Assembly: GCF_029626175.1 (NCBI RefSeq)
Contig: NZ_JARUBM010000002.1
Span: 2,745,001-2,809,000 of the forward strand
Source: Micromonospora sp. WMMD1082
GTDB taxonomy: Bacteria; Actinomycetota; Actinomycetes; Mycobacteriales; Micromonosporaceae
Length of the DNA stretch: 64,000 nucleotides
Reading direction: 5' to 3'
Within the stretch, counting starts at the first letter, position 1. The number at the start of each line of letters is the position of its first letter. A model generated the notes under the pieces. It was given only the letters and a program-made list of their open reading frames with translations. It ran no database searches and was not told where the DNA came from. The position numbers were made by a program, and so were the translations under genes. Of the stretch, positions 29,968-42,563 are shown piece by piece.

Positions 29968-30921
29968 TCACGCCATGTCGAGTCGGCGCTGTAGCCAGGT
30001 GACGAGCATCTCGTCGAAGCCCGGGGCCCGGACGCCCGCCGTATAGCGGCCGTGGCTCAGTGTGGCCGGTCCGTCGCCGGCAGGCACGCGGATGCCGTGG
30101 TCGGCATGGGGAAAGACGACGATCTGATGGTCTCCGTGGCCGGCGTCGCGCAGGATGCCGGTGATGGCGCGCACGCTCTCCGCCACCGGGACGAGCACGT
30201 CGTCGGCGCCGAAGACGGCCAGCAGCGGGCAGCGGAGCGCCGCGAGCGCCTGGGTCGGGTCGTGGTCCGCGATCCCCGCCAGGAACGCGATTGACTCGGG
30301 CGTGGTCCCGGCGAGCAGCGGATACCACCCGGCCGTCCGCCACCGCGCCTGCGCGGCGTGTACGCGTACCGGGTTGTCGCCCGCGCGGATCCGCCGGATC
30401 TGGTCGCGGAGCAGCGCCACCGCCTGCTCGGCATCCGCGTCGGTGAAGCCCTCGGCGGGTAGCTGGTGACGGAGGCGGTGTTCCTCCTGGGCGAGCACCC
30501 CCACGCCCGGACCGGACACCGTGACCACCGCCGCGATCGTGTCGTCCAGCGCAGCGGCCAGCGGGGCCACCCAGCCGCCCTGGCTGCCGCCGACCAGCGC
30601 GACTGCGTCGGGCCGGATGTCGTCGCGGTGGCGTACCGCACGGACCGCCGCCATGGTCTCCCGCGCCCGGTCGGCGAGGGTCTGACGGGTCCAGTCGCCG
30701 GTGGAGGCACCGGAGCCGGGCTTGTCGTAGGCGAGGCTGGCGAAGCCGGCGGCGGCGAGTCGGGTGGGCCACGAGCCCAGGTCGCGCCCGCCTGGTCCGG
30801 ATCCTTCCACGAAGACCACCGCCGGGTGGGGGCCCGGCCACGGCGGTCGGACGAGGTCACCGGCCAGCGTGTTTCCGCCGTGTGCGAAGGACAGTTCCGT
30901 GGACACCGGCGCGAAGAGCAC
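29968..30921 (-). CDS. Alpha/beta hydrolase
   Basis: This 317-residue hydrolase has an oxyanion-side motif VVFVEGSGPGGRD, the nucleophile elbow GGSQGG (Ser113), an acid in VFGADDVLVP and the catalytic His in PHADHGIRVP. The architecture resembles the dienelactone-hydrolase/prolyl-oligopeptidase-like esterases and peptidases of secondary metabolism. No signal peptide is seen, so it is cytoplasmic. The substrate is unknown. It faces away from the Sua5-type gene with about 50 nt between the starts. Confidence 0.88.
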   Translation of the reverse strand: MLFAPVSTELSFAHGGNTLAGDLVRPPWPGPHPAVVFVEGSGPGGRDLGSWPTRLAAAGFASLAYDKPGSGASTGDWTRQTLADRARETMAAVRAVRHRDDIRPDAVALVGGSQGGWVAPLAAALDDTIAAVVTVSGPGVGVLAQEEHRLRHQLPAEGFTDADAEQAVALLRDQIRRIRAGDNPVRVHAAQARWRTAGWYPLLAGTTPESIAFLAGIADHDPTQALAALRCPLLAVFGADDVLVPVAESVRAITGILRDAGHGDHQIVVFPHADHGIRVPAGDGPATLSHGRYTAGVRAPGFDEMLVTWLQRRLDMA

Positions 30922-30974
30922 GGCGAAACGGTAGCCGGCGGGGCCGGCGATCCGTCGCAGGCTAGCGTCGGGGG

Positions 30975-31964
30975 GTGCGTACCGGATCTCCCCGCGTCCT
31001 GCCCGCCGACGGCGATCTCGCCGAGGCCGCCTCCGTGCTGCGTACCGGCGGGTTGGTGGCCTTTCCCACCGAGACCGTCTACGGCCTGGGCGCGAACGCG
31101 GTGGACGCGCGGGCGGCGGCCCGGATCTTCGAGGCGAAGCAGCGACCGAGCTTCGATCCGCTGATCACCCACCTCGCCGACGCGGCCGACCTGGCACCGC
31201 TGGTGGGGTCGGTACCGCCGGCGGTGGCGGCGCTGGCCGCCCGGTTCTGGCCGGGGCCGCTGACGCTGATCGTGGACCGGCCGGCCCGGATCCCGCCGAT
31301 CGTCACCTCCGGGCTGGACACCATGGCGGTCCGGGTACCGGACAACGAGCATGCCCGTCGGTTGATCGCCGCTGCGGGGGTGCCGATGGCCGCGCCGAGC
31401 GCCAACCGCTTCGGCCAGCTCAGCCCCACCCGGGCCGAGCACGTGGTCGCCGGCCTGGGCGCCGCCGTGGACGTGGTGCTCGACGGCGGGCCGACCCGCT
31501 GTGGCATCGAGTCCACGATCGTGGACGCCCGGGGCGAGCGTCCGGTGGTGCTGCGGCTCGGCGCGCTGCCGGTCGAGGAGTTGGAGAAGGTCATCGGCCC
31601 GGTGACGGTCCGGCCGGGCAGTTCGGGGCAGCCGGTGGCGCCGGGCACGCTGGCCGCGCACTACGCCCCGCGTACGCCGTTGCGGCTGGTGTCCGCCGCG
31701 ATGCCGGCGGAGACCGGCGGTGCGGGCCGGCGCGGCTACCTGGCGTTCCGGGATCGGCCGGACGGCGACTGGGCGGCGGTGGAGGTGCTCTCCGCCGCCG
31801 GTGACCTGACCGCGGCCGCGGCCCGGCTCTTCGACGCGTTGCACCGGCTGGACGCGGCGGGGGTGACGGAGATCGTCGCGGAGCCGGTGCCGGAGACGGG
31901 GGTCGGACGGGCGATCAACGACCGGCTCCGGCGTGCCGCCGCCACCTGGCATCCCGCCGGCTGA
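30975..31964 (+). CDS. L-threonylcarbamoyladenylate synthase (Sua5 type)
   Basis: The enzyme makes threonylcarbamoyl-AMP for the t6A37 modification of ANN-decoding tRNAs. The 329-residue product has the YrdC domain with GGLVAFPTETVYGLGANAVD, FEAKQRPSFDPLI and AAPSANRFGQLSPTRAEHV, then a linker (PGTLAAHYAPRTPLRLV) and a C-terminal Sua5 domain. The length distinguishes it from the short TsaC form. The start is a GTG. This actinomycete's other copy, if any, is outside the window. Confidence 0.93.
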   Translation: MRTGSPRVLPADGDLAEAASVLRTGGLVAFPTETVYGLGANAVDARAAARIFEAKQRPSFDPLITHLADAADLAPLVGSVPPAVAALAARFWPGPLTLIVDRPARIPPIVTSGLDTMAVRVPDNEHARRLIAAAGVPMAAPSANRFGQLSPTRAEHVVAGLGAAVDVVLDGGPTRCGIESTIVDARGERPVVLRLGALPVEELEKVIGPVTVRPGSSGQPVAPGTLAAHYAPRTPLRLVSAAMPAETGGAGRRGYLAFRDRPDGDWAAVEVLSAAGDLTAAAARLFDALHRLDAAGVTEIVAEPVPETGVGRAINDRLRRAAATWHPAG

Positions 31965-31977
31965 CGCCCAGGACCGT

Positions 31978-36555
<4,578 letters not shown>

Positions 36556-36766
36556 CGACGGGTACGACGGGTCAGGTGGTCGACCGGTCGTCCGCTGTCC
36601 CCGCCGTACCGCATCTCGCCTCCTACCGTTCGTACCCGGCGGCCTGGCTTCCCGGCCGGACGTCCCTTATGCCCGTCCGGGTGGGGGAAGTTTCCTGGTC
36701 GGGCGGGGCATGGACGGCGCCGGTGGAGGAATCCGGGGTGGGCGTCATCGGCGAGGGGGAGGCGAG

Positions 36767-37027
36767 ATGAGTGTGCTGACACGACAGCTCAGCGGGACGC
36801 ACGAGACACTGCGGGCGTTCACCCGCCGGGTGGATGTTCCCTGGCTCGGCGAGGTGGCCGTGCCGCCGCCGGACAAGCTCGCCTACTACGCGGGCATCGG
36901 GGTGCTCACCGCGCTCCAGGTGATCGAGTGGCCGTTGGCGTTGGTGATCACGGCCGGGCATCTGCTGGCCGACCAGCACCTGTCCGGCCTCGCCAAGGGG
37001 ATAGGTGAGGCGCTGGAGTCCGCCTGA
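36767..37027 (+). CDS. Small hypothetical protein
   Basis: This 86-residue protein begins MSVLTRQLSGTHETLRAFTR. A central hydrophobic segment contains YYAGIGVLTALQVIEWPLAL, and a second short stretch (LVITAGHLLADQHLSGLAKG) is Gly-rich. GGGGGAGG lies 6 nt before the ATG. It diverges from the giant P-type ATPase with 211 bp between starts and could be functionally linked. No family assignment. Confidence 0.75.
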   Translation: MSVLTRQLSGTHETLRAFTRRVDVPWLGEVAVPPPDKLAYYAGIGVLTALQVIEWPLALVITAGHLLADQHLSGLAKGIGEALESA

Positions 37028-37047
37028 GGTAAGCCGGGTCACCCTTG

Positions 37048-37067
37048 ACCTCAAGATGGGTTGAGGT
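37048..37067 (+). promoter_or_regulatory. SoxR/MerR-type operator-promoter
   Basis: ACCTCAA and TTGAGGT are perfect 7-bp arms with a 6-bp spacer, the geometry of the SoxR box. The -35 (TTGACC, 37045-37050) and a -10-like GAGGCT (37070-37075) are 19 bp apart, the over-long spacing that MerR-family activators correct. Transcription would begin at about 37082, the A of the MFS start codon. Confidence 0.75.
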
Positions 37068-37081
37068 TCGAGGCTTGCCCC

Positions 37082-38479
37082 ATGCTGATCGCCCCGCAAC
37101 CGGTACGAGCCGAGTCGCTCTTCGCACCCCGGCTGCGGGCGATGACGGTGGGCAGCGTCGCGCTGGTCTCGTTGCTGGCGTTCGAGGCGCTGGCGGTGGG
37201 CACCGCCATGCCGACGGTGGCCCGTGCGCTGGACGGGCTGGCGTGGTACGGGATCGCCTTCGGCGGCCCGTTCGCCGCCGGCGTGGTGGCGATGGTGATC
37301 TCCGGCATCTGGTGTGACGCCCGGGGCCCCCGGGCACCGATGTGGTCCGGCCTCGGCGGGTTCGTCGCCGGGTTGCTGCTCGCCGGCGGAGCCGGTGCCA
37401 TGGAAACGCTGGTGGTCGGCCGGATCGTGCAGGGCTTCGGCTCCGGCCTGCTGTCGGTGGCGTTGTACGTGATCGTCGCGCAGGCGTACCCGGAGCGTCT
37501 GCACCGCCGCATCTTCGCCGCGTTCGCCGCCGCATGGGTCGTTCCGTCGCTGGTCGGGCCGGTGCTGGCGGGGCTGGTGGTGGAGCACGTCGGTTGGCGC
37601 TGGGTCTTCCTGGCGGTGCCGGTGGTGGCGGTGCCGGCGGTGCTGTTGATCCATCCCGGGCTGCGGTCGGTCGGCGCGGCGGGTCCGGCCCGCCGCTCGG
37701 CCGGTGCGGTGGCGCGGATCGGCTGGGCCTGCGGGGCGGGGGTGAGCGCCGCACTGTTGCACATCGGGGGTCAGCAGCGTGGCGCGGCCGCCGTGGCGCT
37801 GGTCGGGCTCGCCCTGGGCGGGCTGCTGGTCTGCGCACCGAGGCTGCTGCCCGCCGGGTTCGTGCGGGCCGGTCGGGGCCTGCCCACCGTGGTGGGGCTG
37901 CGCGGATTGGCCTCGGGCGCGTTCGTCGGTGCCGAGGTGGTGATCCCGTTGATGCTGTCCCGGGAGCGCGGGTTCTCGCCGACGGCGGCGGGTCTGGTCC
38001 TGACCACCGGCGCGGTCGCCTGGTCGCTCGGCTCCTGGTTGCAGGGGCGGGTCCGGGCACCCCGGTCCCGGGCCACGCTGCCGAGGGCCGGCCTCACCAG
38101 CATCACGGTGGGTACCGCGGTGGTGGGCAGCTGCGTGGTACCGGCGGTGCCGGTCTGGGTGGGCGTGCTCGGCTGGGCGGCGGCCGGGCTCGGCATGGGG
38201 CTGCTCTATCCGTCGCTGTCGGTGCTCACCCTGGAGCTGTCGGCCCCCGGTGAGCAGGGGCGCAACAGTTCGTCTCTGCAACTGTGCGACTCGCTGGCGG
38301 CGGCGACGGTGCTGGCGTTGACCGGTGCGGTGCTCGCCGCCGGGGCCGCGCCCGGCCGGCTCAGCTATGCGGTGACGCTCGCGGTGGCCGCCGGACTGGC
38401 GCTGGTCGGGGCGCTGCTGGCCGGCCGCGTGGTGCCCGGCGCCCGGTCCACACCCGCCTCGCCGGCCACGCCCGCCTGA
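37082..38479 (+). CDS. MFS efflux transporter
   Basis: This 465-residue protein has about 14 hydrophobic segments, with MFS signatures TAMPTVARAL near helix 1, VVGRIVQGFGSGLLSVALYV (motif A/C-like region) and WRWVFLAVPVVAVPAVLLIH. These fit the drug:H+ antiporter family of 14-helix exporters. The start is the ATG at 37082, coinciding with the predicted transcription start of a SoxR/MerR-type promoter, so the message is probably leaderless. Regulation by a redox-sensing or drug-sensing MerR protein is inferred; no such gene is nearby. Confidence 0.88.
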   Translation: MLIAPQPVRAESLFAPRLRAMTVGSVALVSLLAFEALAVGTAMPTVARALDGLAWYGIAFGGPFAAGVVAMVISGIWCDARGPRAPMWSGLGGFVAGLLLAGGAGAMETLVVGRIVQGFGSGLLSVALYVIVAQAYPERLHRRIFAAFAAAWVVPSLVGPVLAGLVVEHVGWRWVFLAVPVVAVPAVLLIHPGLRSVGAAGPARRSAGAVARIGWACGAGVSAALLHIGGQQRGAAAVALVGLALGGLLVCAPRLLPAGFVRAGRGLPTVVGLRGLASGAFVGAEVVIPLMLSRERGFSPTAAGLVLTTGAVAWSLGSWLQGRVRAPRSRATLPRAGLTSITVGTAVVGSCVVPAVPVWVGVLGWAAAGLGMGLLYPSLSVLTLELSAPGEQGRNSSSLQLCDSLAAATVLALTGAVLAAGAAPGRLSYAVTLAVAAGLALVGALLAGRVVPGARSTPASPATPA

Positions 38480-38580
38480 AGCGAGCGGGCCGCGCGGGCA
38501 TCAAGCGTCGGCCCGAGCGTACGGGGCGTTGGGCGGAAACGGCCGCGGTCACCCGGCTCGACCGGGAGGATGGGTTGGCG

Positions 38581-39213
38581 ATGACCTTCCTGACGCTGCT
38601 GCCGTTGGCCGTGGTGATGGTCGCCGGGACCCAACTGGTGGCGGCGGTCTTCTTCGCCTCGTCCGACCGGCCACGGGCCGCCTCCCTGGGCTACCTGGCG
38701 GGCGCGGCCATCGTGGTCTGCGGCGGTACGACGGTGGCCTGGCTGGCGGTCCGGCTCTTCAAGATCAGTTTTGGTGGCGGTGACCGGGCTGCCGTCGAGC
38801 GGTGGATCGACTGGTTCGTGCTGGCACTGCTGGCCGTGCTGGCGGTGGTCGTGTTCCTGCGCCGGCACACTGGACCACCCGCCTGGATGGGCCGGCTCCA
38901 GCATGCCGGCCCCGGGTACGCGTTGAAGGTCGGCCTGCTGCTCTTCCTGGCCATGCCGGCCAACGATCTGACCATGATCACGGTCGGTGCCAGCGCCGCA
39001 CGGCACGGCCTGCCCTGGTGGCATCTGCTGCCGTTCGTGCTGCTCACCGTGGGGCTACTCGCCATCCCGCTGCTCGCCCTGCTGCTGCTCGGGCGCCGGG
39101 CCGCGGTGGTGCTGCCCCGGGTACGGGACTGGGCGGACAGTCACTCCTGGCTGGTCAGCGAGGCCGTCATCGCGTTCTTCGTGCTGATCACGATCCTCGA
39201 CCTGGCCCGGTGA
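38581..39213 (+). CDS. GAP/LysE-like membrane protein
   Basis: The 210-residue product has six hydrophobic segments: FLTLLPLAVVMVAGTQLVAA, YLAGAAIVVCGGTTVAWLAV, WFVLALLAVLAVVVFL, YALKVGLLLFLAMP, LLPFVLLTVGLLAIPLLALL and SEAVIAFFVLITILDLA. The PANDLTMIT stretch after helix 4 is typical of the GAP family, which includes glycolipid transport partners in mycobacteria. GGGAGG at 38563 suits a TTG start at 38575 slightly better than the ATG. Function is unassigned. Confidence 0.8.
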   Translation: MTFLTLLPLAVVMVAGTQLVAAVFFASSDRPRAASLGYLAGAAIVVCGGTTVAWLAVRLFKISFGGGDRAAVERWIDWFVLALLAVLAVVVFLRRHTGPPAWMGRLQHAGPGYALKVGLLLFLAMPANDLTMITVGASAARHGLPWWHLLPFVLLTVGLLAIPLLALLLLGRRAAVVLPRVRDWADSHSWLVSEAVIAFFVLITILDLAR

Positions 39214-39282
39214 GTCGGGTCACAGCCGTCACGTCGGGCCCTGCGCGATCCGTCGATCGGGCAACCGACAAGGGAGGTTGGC

Positions 39283-40062
39283 ATGCGGGTACTGGTCACC
39301 GGGGCAGCGGGCACGCTGGGCGGGGCGGTGCTGCCCCGACTGGTCGCCGAGGGGTTCGAGGTGCGGGCCACCAGCCGCCGGCCGCGTAGCGGCGCGGGGG
39401 TGCGGTGGGTGGTGGCGGACCTGGCCACCGGCGAGGGCGTCACGGCGGCGGTGTCGGGGGTGGACGCGGTGCTGCACCTGGCGTCCTCACCCGTCCGGCG
39501 GACCCACCAGGTCGACGTGCTCGGCACCCGCCGGCTGGTCGGCGCGGCGGCGGCAGCCGGCGTACGGCACCTGGTGTATGTCTCGATCGTGGGCGTGGAC
39601 CGGGTGCCCTACCGGTACTACCGCCACAAGCTGGCCGCCGAGCAGGTCGTGGCGGCGGGCGGGGTGCCGTGGACGGTGTTGCGGGCCACCCAGTTCCCCC
39701 AGTTCCTCGACGCGCTGGTGCGGGCCTCCGGCCGGCTCGGCCCGGTGATCGGCGACCGGGCGGTGGTGGCGCAGCCGGTGGACCCGGGCGAGGTGGCGGA
39801 GCAACTGATCGAACTGCTCCGCACCGGCGCGCGGGACGGCATCGTGGAGTACGGCGGCCCCGAGGTGCTGCGCTTCGACGAGGCGGTGCGGGCGTGGCGG
39901 CAGGCGCGGGGATCCCGTCGGCCGCTGCTGCCGGTCCGGTTCCCCGGTGGGTTCGGGCGGGAGTTGCGCGCGGGTGGCCTGGTCACCGACGCCCAGCCGG
40001 CGGGCCGGCGCACCTGGGCCGACTACCTGGCCGACACGTACGGGCGAACGGCCGCAAGATGA
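39283..40062 (+). CDS. NAD(P)-binding oxidoreductase, atypical SDR/NmrA-like
   Basis: This 259-residue Rossmann protein opens MRVLVTGAAGTLGGAVLPRL with the GxxGxxG dinucleotide motif. It continues with VDAVLHLASSPV, LVYVSIVGVDRVPYRYYRHK (the YxxxK-like position) and an NmrA-like VPWTVLRATQFPQFLDAL. It resembles the NAD(P)H-binding, isomerase-like branch. The substrate is unknown. GGGAGGTTGGC precedes the ATG. Confidence 0.88.
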   Translation: MRVLVTGAAGTLGGAVLPRLVAEGFEVRATSRRPRSGAGVRWVVADLATGEGVTAAVSGVDAVLHLASSPVRRTHQVDVLGTRRLVGAAAAAGVRHLVYVSIVGVDRVPYRYYRHKLAAEQVVAAGGVPWTVLRATQFPQFLDALVRASGRLGPVIGDRAVVAQPVDPGEVAEQLIELLRTGARDGIVEYGGPEVLRFDEAVRAWRQARGSRRPLLPVRFPGGFGRELRAGGLVTDAQPAGRRTWADYLADTYGRTAAR

Positions 40063-40099
40063 CACCTGCTCCCGTTCACGTTCGCCCTACCGTCGACCC

Positions 40100-40294
40100 A
40101 TGCTCACGTTCGTGGTCACCAGCCTCCTCTACGTCTGCGGGTTCGTTTTCCTCTACGGGGTGATCCGACTCGCCGTCCGGCATGCGCTGGAGGACATCGA
40201 GATGCGTCGGGTCCAGGCCGAGCGGGCGGAGGAGATGGCCGTCTCCCGGGACCGGGCGATGCTGGAGAAGCACGGCTTCCTGACCAACGGCTGA
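40100..40294 (+). CDS. Small single-pass membrane protein
   Basis: This 64-residue protein has one membrane helix (MLTFVVTSLLYVCGFVFLYG) followed by a charged cytoplasmic helix that starts RHALEDIEMRRVQAERAEEM and continues to RAMLEKHG. No family recognised. There is no strong ribosome binding site; GTCGACCC precedes the ATG. It may be a small accessory protein of unknown role. Confidence 0.65.
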   Translation: MLTFVVTSLLYVCGFVFLYGVIRLAVRHALEDIEMRRVQAERAEEMAVSRDRAMLEKHGFLTNG

Positions 40295-40352
40295 CCCTGT
40301 GGGTCGACCGCTGGGCGGCTGCGCCGGCCCGGATGCGACGATCGCTGGCGTG

Positions 40353-40901
40353 ATGGGAACGTTGAAGACCGAGCCGGCCCGCGCCCGTACCGACCTGTTG
40401 GCGCCGCCGGTCGCCGCCGCGCTCGCCCAGTGGCCCGCCGACGCGCCGGTGGACGTCGACGCGGTGCTGGTCGCGCCGATCGACGCCGACCTCGCCGACA
40501 CGGCGGCGTTCTGCGTCGCGTACGAGGTGGGGCTGGACGAGTCGGCCAACTGCGTGGTGGTCGCCGGCAAGCGCGAAGGGGTGATCCGGTACGCGGCCTG
40601 CCTGGTGCTCGCCACCACCCGGGCCGACGTGAACGGGGTGGCCCGGCGGGCCCTGGACGTGCGCAAGGCGAGCTTCGCGCCGATGGCCGACGCGGTGGAG
40701 CTGACCGGCATGGAGTACGGCGGCATCACCCCGATCGGGCTGCCGCCGGAGTGGCCGATCCTGGTCGACGCCCGGGTGGTGGCCACGCCGTACGTGATCG
40801 TCGGGTCGGGCGTGCGGCACAGCAAGATCGCACTGCCGGGCGCGGCGCTGGCCGCACTGCCCGGCGCGCGAGTGGTGGAGGACCTGGCCAGGCCCGCCTG
40901 A
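40353..40901 (+). CDS. YbaK/EbsC-family protein (aminoacyl-tRNA deacylase-like)
   Basis: The 182-residue product has the YbaK fold: FCVAYEVGLDESANCVVVAG, KREGVIRYAACLVLATTRAD, KASFAPMADAVELTGMEYGG, and ITPIGLPPEWPILVDARVV. Family members hydrolyse mischarged tRNAs such as Cys-tRNA-Pro. The start is the ATG at 40353 or the GTG one codon before. It lies near proS, but on the other strand and with intervening genes, so the functional tie is only suggestive. Confidence 0.88.
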   Translation: MGTLKTEPARARTDLLAPPVAAALAQWPADAPVDVDAVLVAPIDADLADTAAFCVAYEVGLDESANCVVVAGKREGVIRYAACLVLATTRADVNGVARRALDVRKASFAPMADAVELTGMEYGGITPIGLPPEWPILVDARVVATPYVIVGSGVRHSKIALPGAALAALPGARVVEDLARPA

Positions 40902-40922
40902 CCGTCGACCGGGATCGATGTT

Positions 40923-40936
40923 GTTGCACGTGAAAC
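40923..40936. promoter_or_regulatory. parS: parS-like site (one mismatch)
   Basis: GTTGCACGTGAAAC matches the parS core in 13 of 14 positions (T to G at position 4). It is flanked by T and A as in the 16-bp consensus. It sits in the 71-bp gap between two convergent genes, about 35 kb on the other side of oriC from the first two sites. Confidence 0.7.
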
Positions 40937-40972
40937 ATCGACGGCGTCGATATCGGTCGATGCGATGGGCGG

Positions 40973-41608
40973 TCAGCCGGCGGCGGACTCGCGCTGGTCG
41001 ACCTCGGCGAGGGCGGCGAGCAGGGTGGCCGGCTCCTGGGCGCCGGTGACCGCGTACTTGCCGGCGAGCACGAAGGTGGGGACGCTGGTCACCCCGAGCT
41101 GCTGGGCGGCGGTCAGCTCGGCGGTGAGGTCGGCAACGCCCTCGTCGGAGTCGAGGAAGCGGCGGGCCTCGTCGCCGTCGAGCCCGACACCGGCGGCCAC
41201 CCCGGCGAGCGTCTCCCGGGAGCCGATGTCGACGCCGTCGGTGAAGTGGGCGCGGTGCAGGGCGTTGACCGTCTCGCCACCACGATCCCGCTCGGCGGCC
41301 CAGTTGATCAGCCGGTGCGCCTCGAAGCTGTTGGCCGCGATCGCCCGCTCGAAGTGCAGGTCCAGGCCGACGCTTGCGCCGATCTCGGTGACCTGGGTGG
41401 CCATCTGCCGGGCCCGTTCCGGCCCGCCGAACTTGGCGCCGAGGGCATCGAGCAGCGGCACCGGCGAGGTCACCGGCGACGGGTCGAGCTGGAAGGGACG
41501 GTGGCGGACGGTCGCCGTGCCGTCGTACGACGCGAGGGCCTGCTCCAGCCGGCGACGGCCGATCCAGCACCAGGGGCAGACCACGTCGGCGTAGATGTCG
41601 ATCTCCAT
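40973..41608 (-). CDS. DsbA-family oxidoreductase (FrnE-like)
   Basis: The 211-residue protein has the thioredoxin-fold active site CPWC (11-14, in ADVVCPWCWIGRRRLEQAL), the helical insertion with FEAHRLINWAAERD, and the cis-Pro loop LGVTSVPTFVLAGKYAVTGA. Without a signal peptide it fits the cytoplasmic FrnE-like 2-hydroxychromene-2-carboxylate isomerase/DsbA group. These act in thiol exchange or polyketide-linked oxidations. The start is the ATG at 41608; sequence further upstream belongs to sufE. Confidence 0.9.
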   Translation of the reverse strand: MEIDIYADVVCPWCWIGRRRLEQALASYDGTATVRHRPFQLDPSPVTSPVPLLDALGAKFGGPERARQMATQVTEIGASVGLDLHFERAIAANSFEAHRLINWAAERDRGGETVNALHRAHFTDGVDIGSRETLAGVAAGVGLDGDEARRFLDSDEGVADLTAELTAAQQLGVTSVPTFVLAGKYAVTGAQEPATLLAALAEVDQRESAAG

Positions 41609-41628
41609 GACCGGTACCAACCCGCTGG

Positions 41629-42057
41629 TCAGCTGATCTGTTCCCGGACCTGCCGCTTGAGCCGGGCGAGGATGGCCGTGCCGCCGCGGATCCGCAGCGG
41701 GCTGATCGCCTGGGCCAGGCCCATCCGCTGGTACAGGTCGTCCGGGACGGCGAGGACCTGATCCGGGCTGGCGCCGGCCAGTCCTTCGGCGAGGATGCCG
41801 GCGAACGCCCGGGTGGTGGGTGCCTCCGGCGGGCAGTCGAACAGCGTGTGCACGGTGCCCTGCGGGCTCACCTCGGCGCGCAGGAAGAACGGCGTCTGGC
41901 ACTCCACGACCTGTTCCATGCCCTCGTGACCCGGGTGCCCGGCCGGCAGCGGGGGCACGGCGTCGGAGAATTCCAGCAGCATCTCCAGCACCACGTCGCG
42001 CGGCGCGGTGGCGAACTCGTCGACGATCTCGGCCAGCTTGCTCGGCATCTCGGGCAT
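41629..42057 (-). CDS. sufE: Cysteine desulfuration protein SufE
   Basis: SufE accepts persulfide sulfur from a cysteine desulfurase (SufS) and passes it to SufB for Fe-S cluster assembly. The 142-residue product has the conserved Cys53 in QVVECQTPFFLRAEV and the helices AEIVDEFATAPRDVVLEMLL and LSPLRIRGG-like C-terminal segment. In many actinobacteria sufE neighbours sseA; here sseA lies about 9.5 kb downstream with an IS element between. It lies 20 nt upstream of the DsbA-like gene in the same direction. Confidence 0.92.
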   Translation of the reverse strand: MPEMPSKLAEIVDEFATAPRDVVLEMLLEFSDAVPPLPAGHPGHEGMEQVVECQTPFFLRAEVSPQGTVHTLFDCPPEAPTTRAFAGILAEGLAGASPDQVLAVPDDLYQRMGLAQAISPLRIRGGTAILARLKRQVREQIS

Positions 42058-42082
42058 CCCGCCAGGCTACCGGCGCCGGTCC

Positions 42083-42508
42083 TTACACCGTCGGTGACTG
42101 TTCGCTGATCTCGCTGAGCGCGGACGTGGGGTCGAGCTGCATCGCCAGGTCGCCGAGGGAGACGATGCCGACCAGCTTGCGTTGGTTGTCGCAGACCAGG
42201 ATCCGGCGGATGCCGCGCTCACGCATCAGCGACGCGGCCTCCCCGGCGGTGCTGAACTGCTCGATCATCACGACCTCCCGGGTGATGATCGAGCCGATGG
42301 TGGTGGCGGTGGTGTCGGCGTTGTCGGCCACCGCGCGTACCACGATGTCGCGGTCGGTGAGGATGCCGGCCAGGTTGGCGCCGTCGGTGACGACGACGTC
42401 GCCGATGTCCGCCTCCTTCATCACCCGGGCCGCCTCGTCGAGGGTGGTCTCCGCCGGCAGGTAGATCACCTGTTTGGTCATCACGTCAGCGACCCGGTAA
42501 CCGGTCAT
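42083..42508 (-). CDS. Tandem CBS-domain protein
   Basis: The 141-residue protein is two CBS domains and little else. The first spans about 8-60 (VADVMTKQVIYLPAETTLDE, then DIGDVVVTDGANLAGILTDR). The second spans about 72-130 (IGSIITREVVMIEQFSTAGE, then RRILVCDNQRKLVGIVSLGD). Stand-alone CBS pairs bind adenine nucleotides and act as energy or stress sensors, similar to hypoxic-response proteins in mycobacteria. It precedes sufE on the same strand with a 25-nt gap. Confidence 0.92.
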   Translation of the reverse strand: MTGYRVADVMTKQVIYLPAETTLDEAARVMKEADIGDVVVTDGANLAGILTDRDIVVRAVADNADTTATTIGSIITREVVMIEQFSTAGEAASLMRERGIRRILVCDNQRKLVGIVSLGDLAMQLDPTSALSEISEQSPTV

Positions 42509-42563
42509 CAGAGCGCCTCCAAACGTCCAGCCGATCGGGAGGTGGTACCCCGCCGCATGACGG

